This document shows positions 5,120-5,122 of a stretch of 5,122 nucleotides of DNA, in pieces (position 1 is the stretch's first letter; every line of letters starts with the position of its first letter). The stretch is taken from NCBI GenBank assembly GCA_017408185.1, contig JAFQVE010000141.1, forward strand, positions 1 through 5,122. Direction: 5' to 3'. The translations under genes were made by a program, and so were the position numbers. Origin of the DNA: Oscillospiraceae bacterium. Its GTDB lineage: Bacteria; Bacillota_A; Clostridia; Oscillospirales; JAAYXM01. The notes under the pieces are model-generated. The model was given only the letters and a program-made list of their open reading frames with translations, did no database searches and was not told where the DNA came from.

Positions 5120-5122
5120 ATA

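Noticed and set aside
5018..5122. An open minus-strand frame of 34 codons running in from the right edge, ending at a TAG inside the terminator stem.
   Set aside because: It could be the end of an upstream gene, but it crosses all the palindromes, is rich in Cys and Phe and matches no family I know. The hairpins explain the sequence better.

Overview
This window looks like a piece of a Clostridia (Bacillota) chromosome, probably from a Ruminococcus-like gut or rumen lineage. The evidence is indirect. Shine-Dalgarno sites are strong and GGAGG-type, the promoters are sigma-A-like, an AbrB/SpoVT-type regulator is present, and the small accessory proteins are of kinds common in that class. All complete genes lie on the minus strand, so the window reads naturally from right to left. 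No phage, transposase, CRISPR array, rRNA or tRNA is visible, and no gene-free stretch exceeds about 150 bases.

Right end (4977-5122): a short region without a convincing gene but rich in inverted repeats. In minus-strand RNA it could form several hairpins. The last is a textbook intrinsic terminator with a UUCG tetraloop, placed only a few bases upstream of the Shine-Dalgarno site of the next gene. That gene (4713-4976) encodes an 87-residue helical protein resembling the DUF6809 group, and it ends at a strong, nearly symmetric terminator (4645-4682).

Centre (1289-4614): a clear promoter drives glnS (glutaminyl-tRNA synthetase, 557 aa), followed after 74 bases by gltX (glutamyl-tRNA synthetase, 491 aa). 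The pair ends at a GAAA-loop hairpin terminator. No T-box leader fits in front of glnS. Together the enzymes charge tRNA-Gln and tRNA-Glu. A dedicated GlnRS matters in this phylum because many Bacillota lack it and make Gln-tRNA through GatCAB.

Left (748-1266): a 172-residue protein starts just after the gltX terminator. It matches the Ppm1/LCMT-type SAM methyltransferase family in several blocks, but it lacks the usual N-terminus, a middle segment and the glycine-rich SAM-binding motif. It is probably a reduced, non-catalytic or repurposed relative.

Far left (1-690): a type II toxin-antitoxin operon with a ribbon-helix-helix antitoxin and a RelE-family toxin coupled by an ATGA overlap. It has its own TTGACA promoter, and a perfect 7-3-7 inverted repeat over the -10 box is the likely autoregulatory operator. 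The toxin gene converges on, and overlaps by three bases, the end of a plus-strand AbrB/SpoVT-type DNA-binding gene cut by the left edge.

Most of the window is ordinary. The items most worth a second look are the hairpin-rich leader before the DUF6809-like gene and the reduced methyltransferase-like protein.
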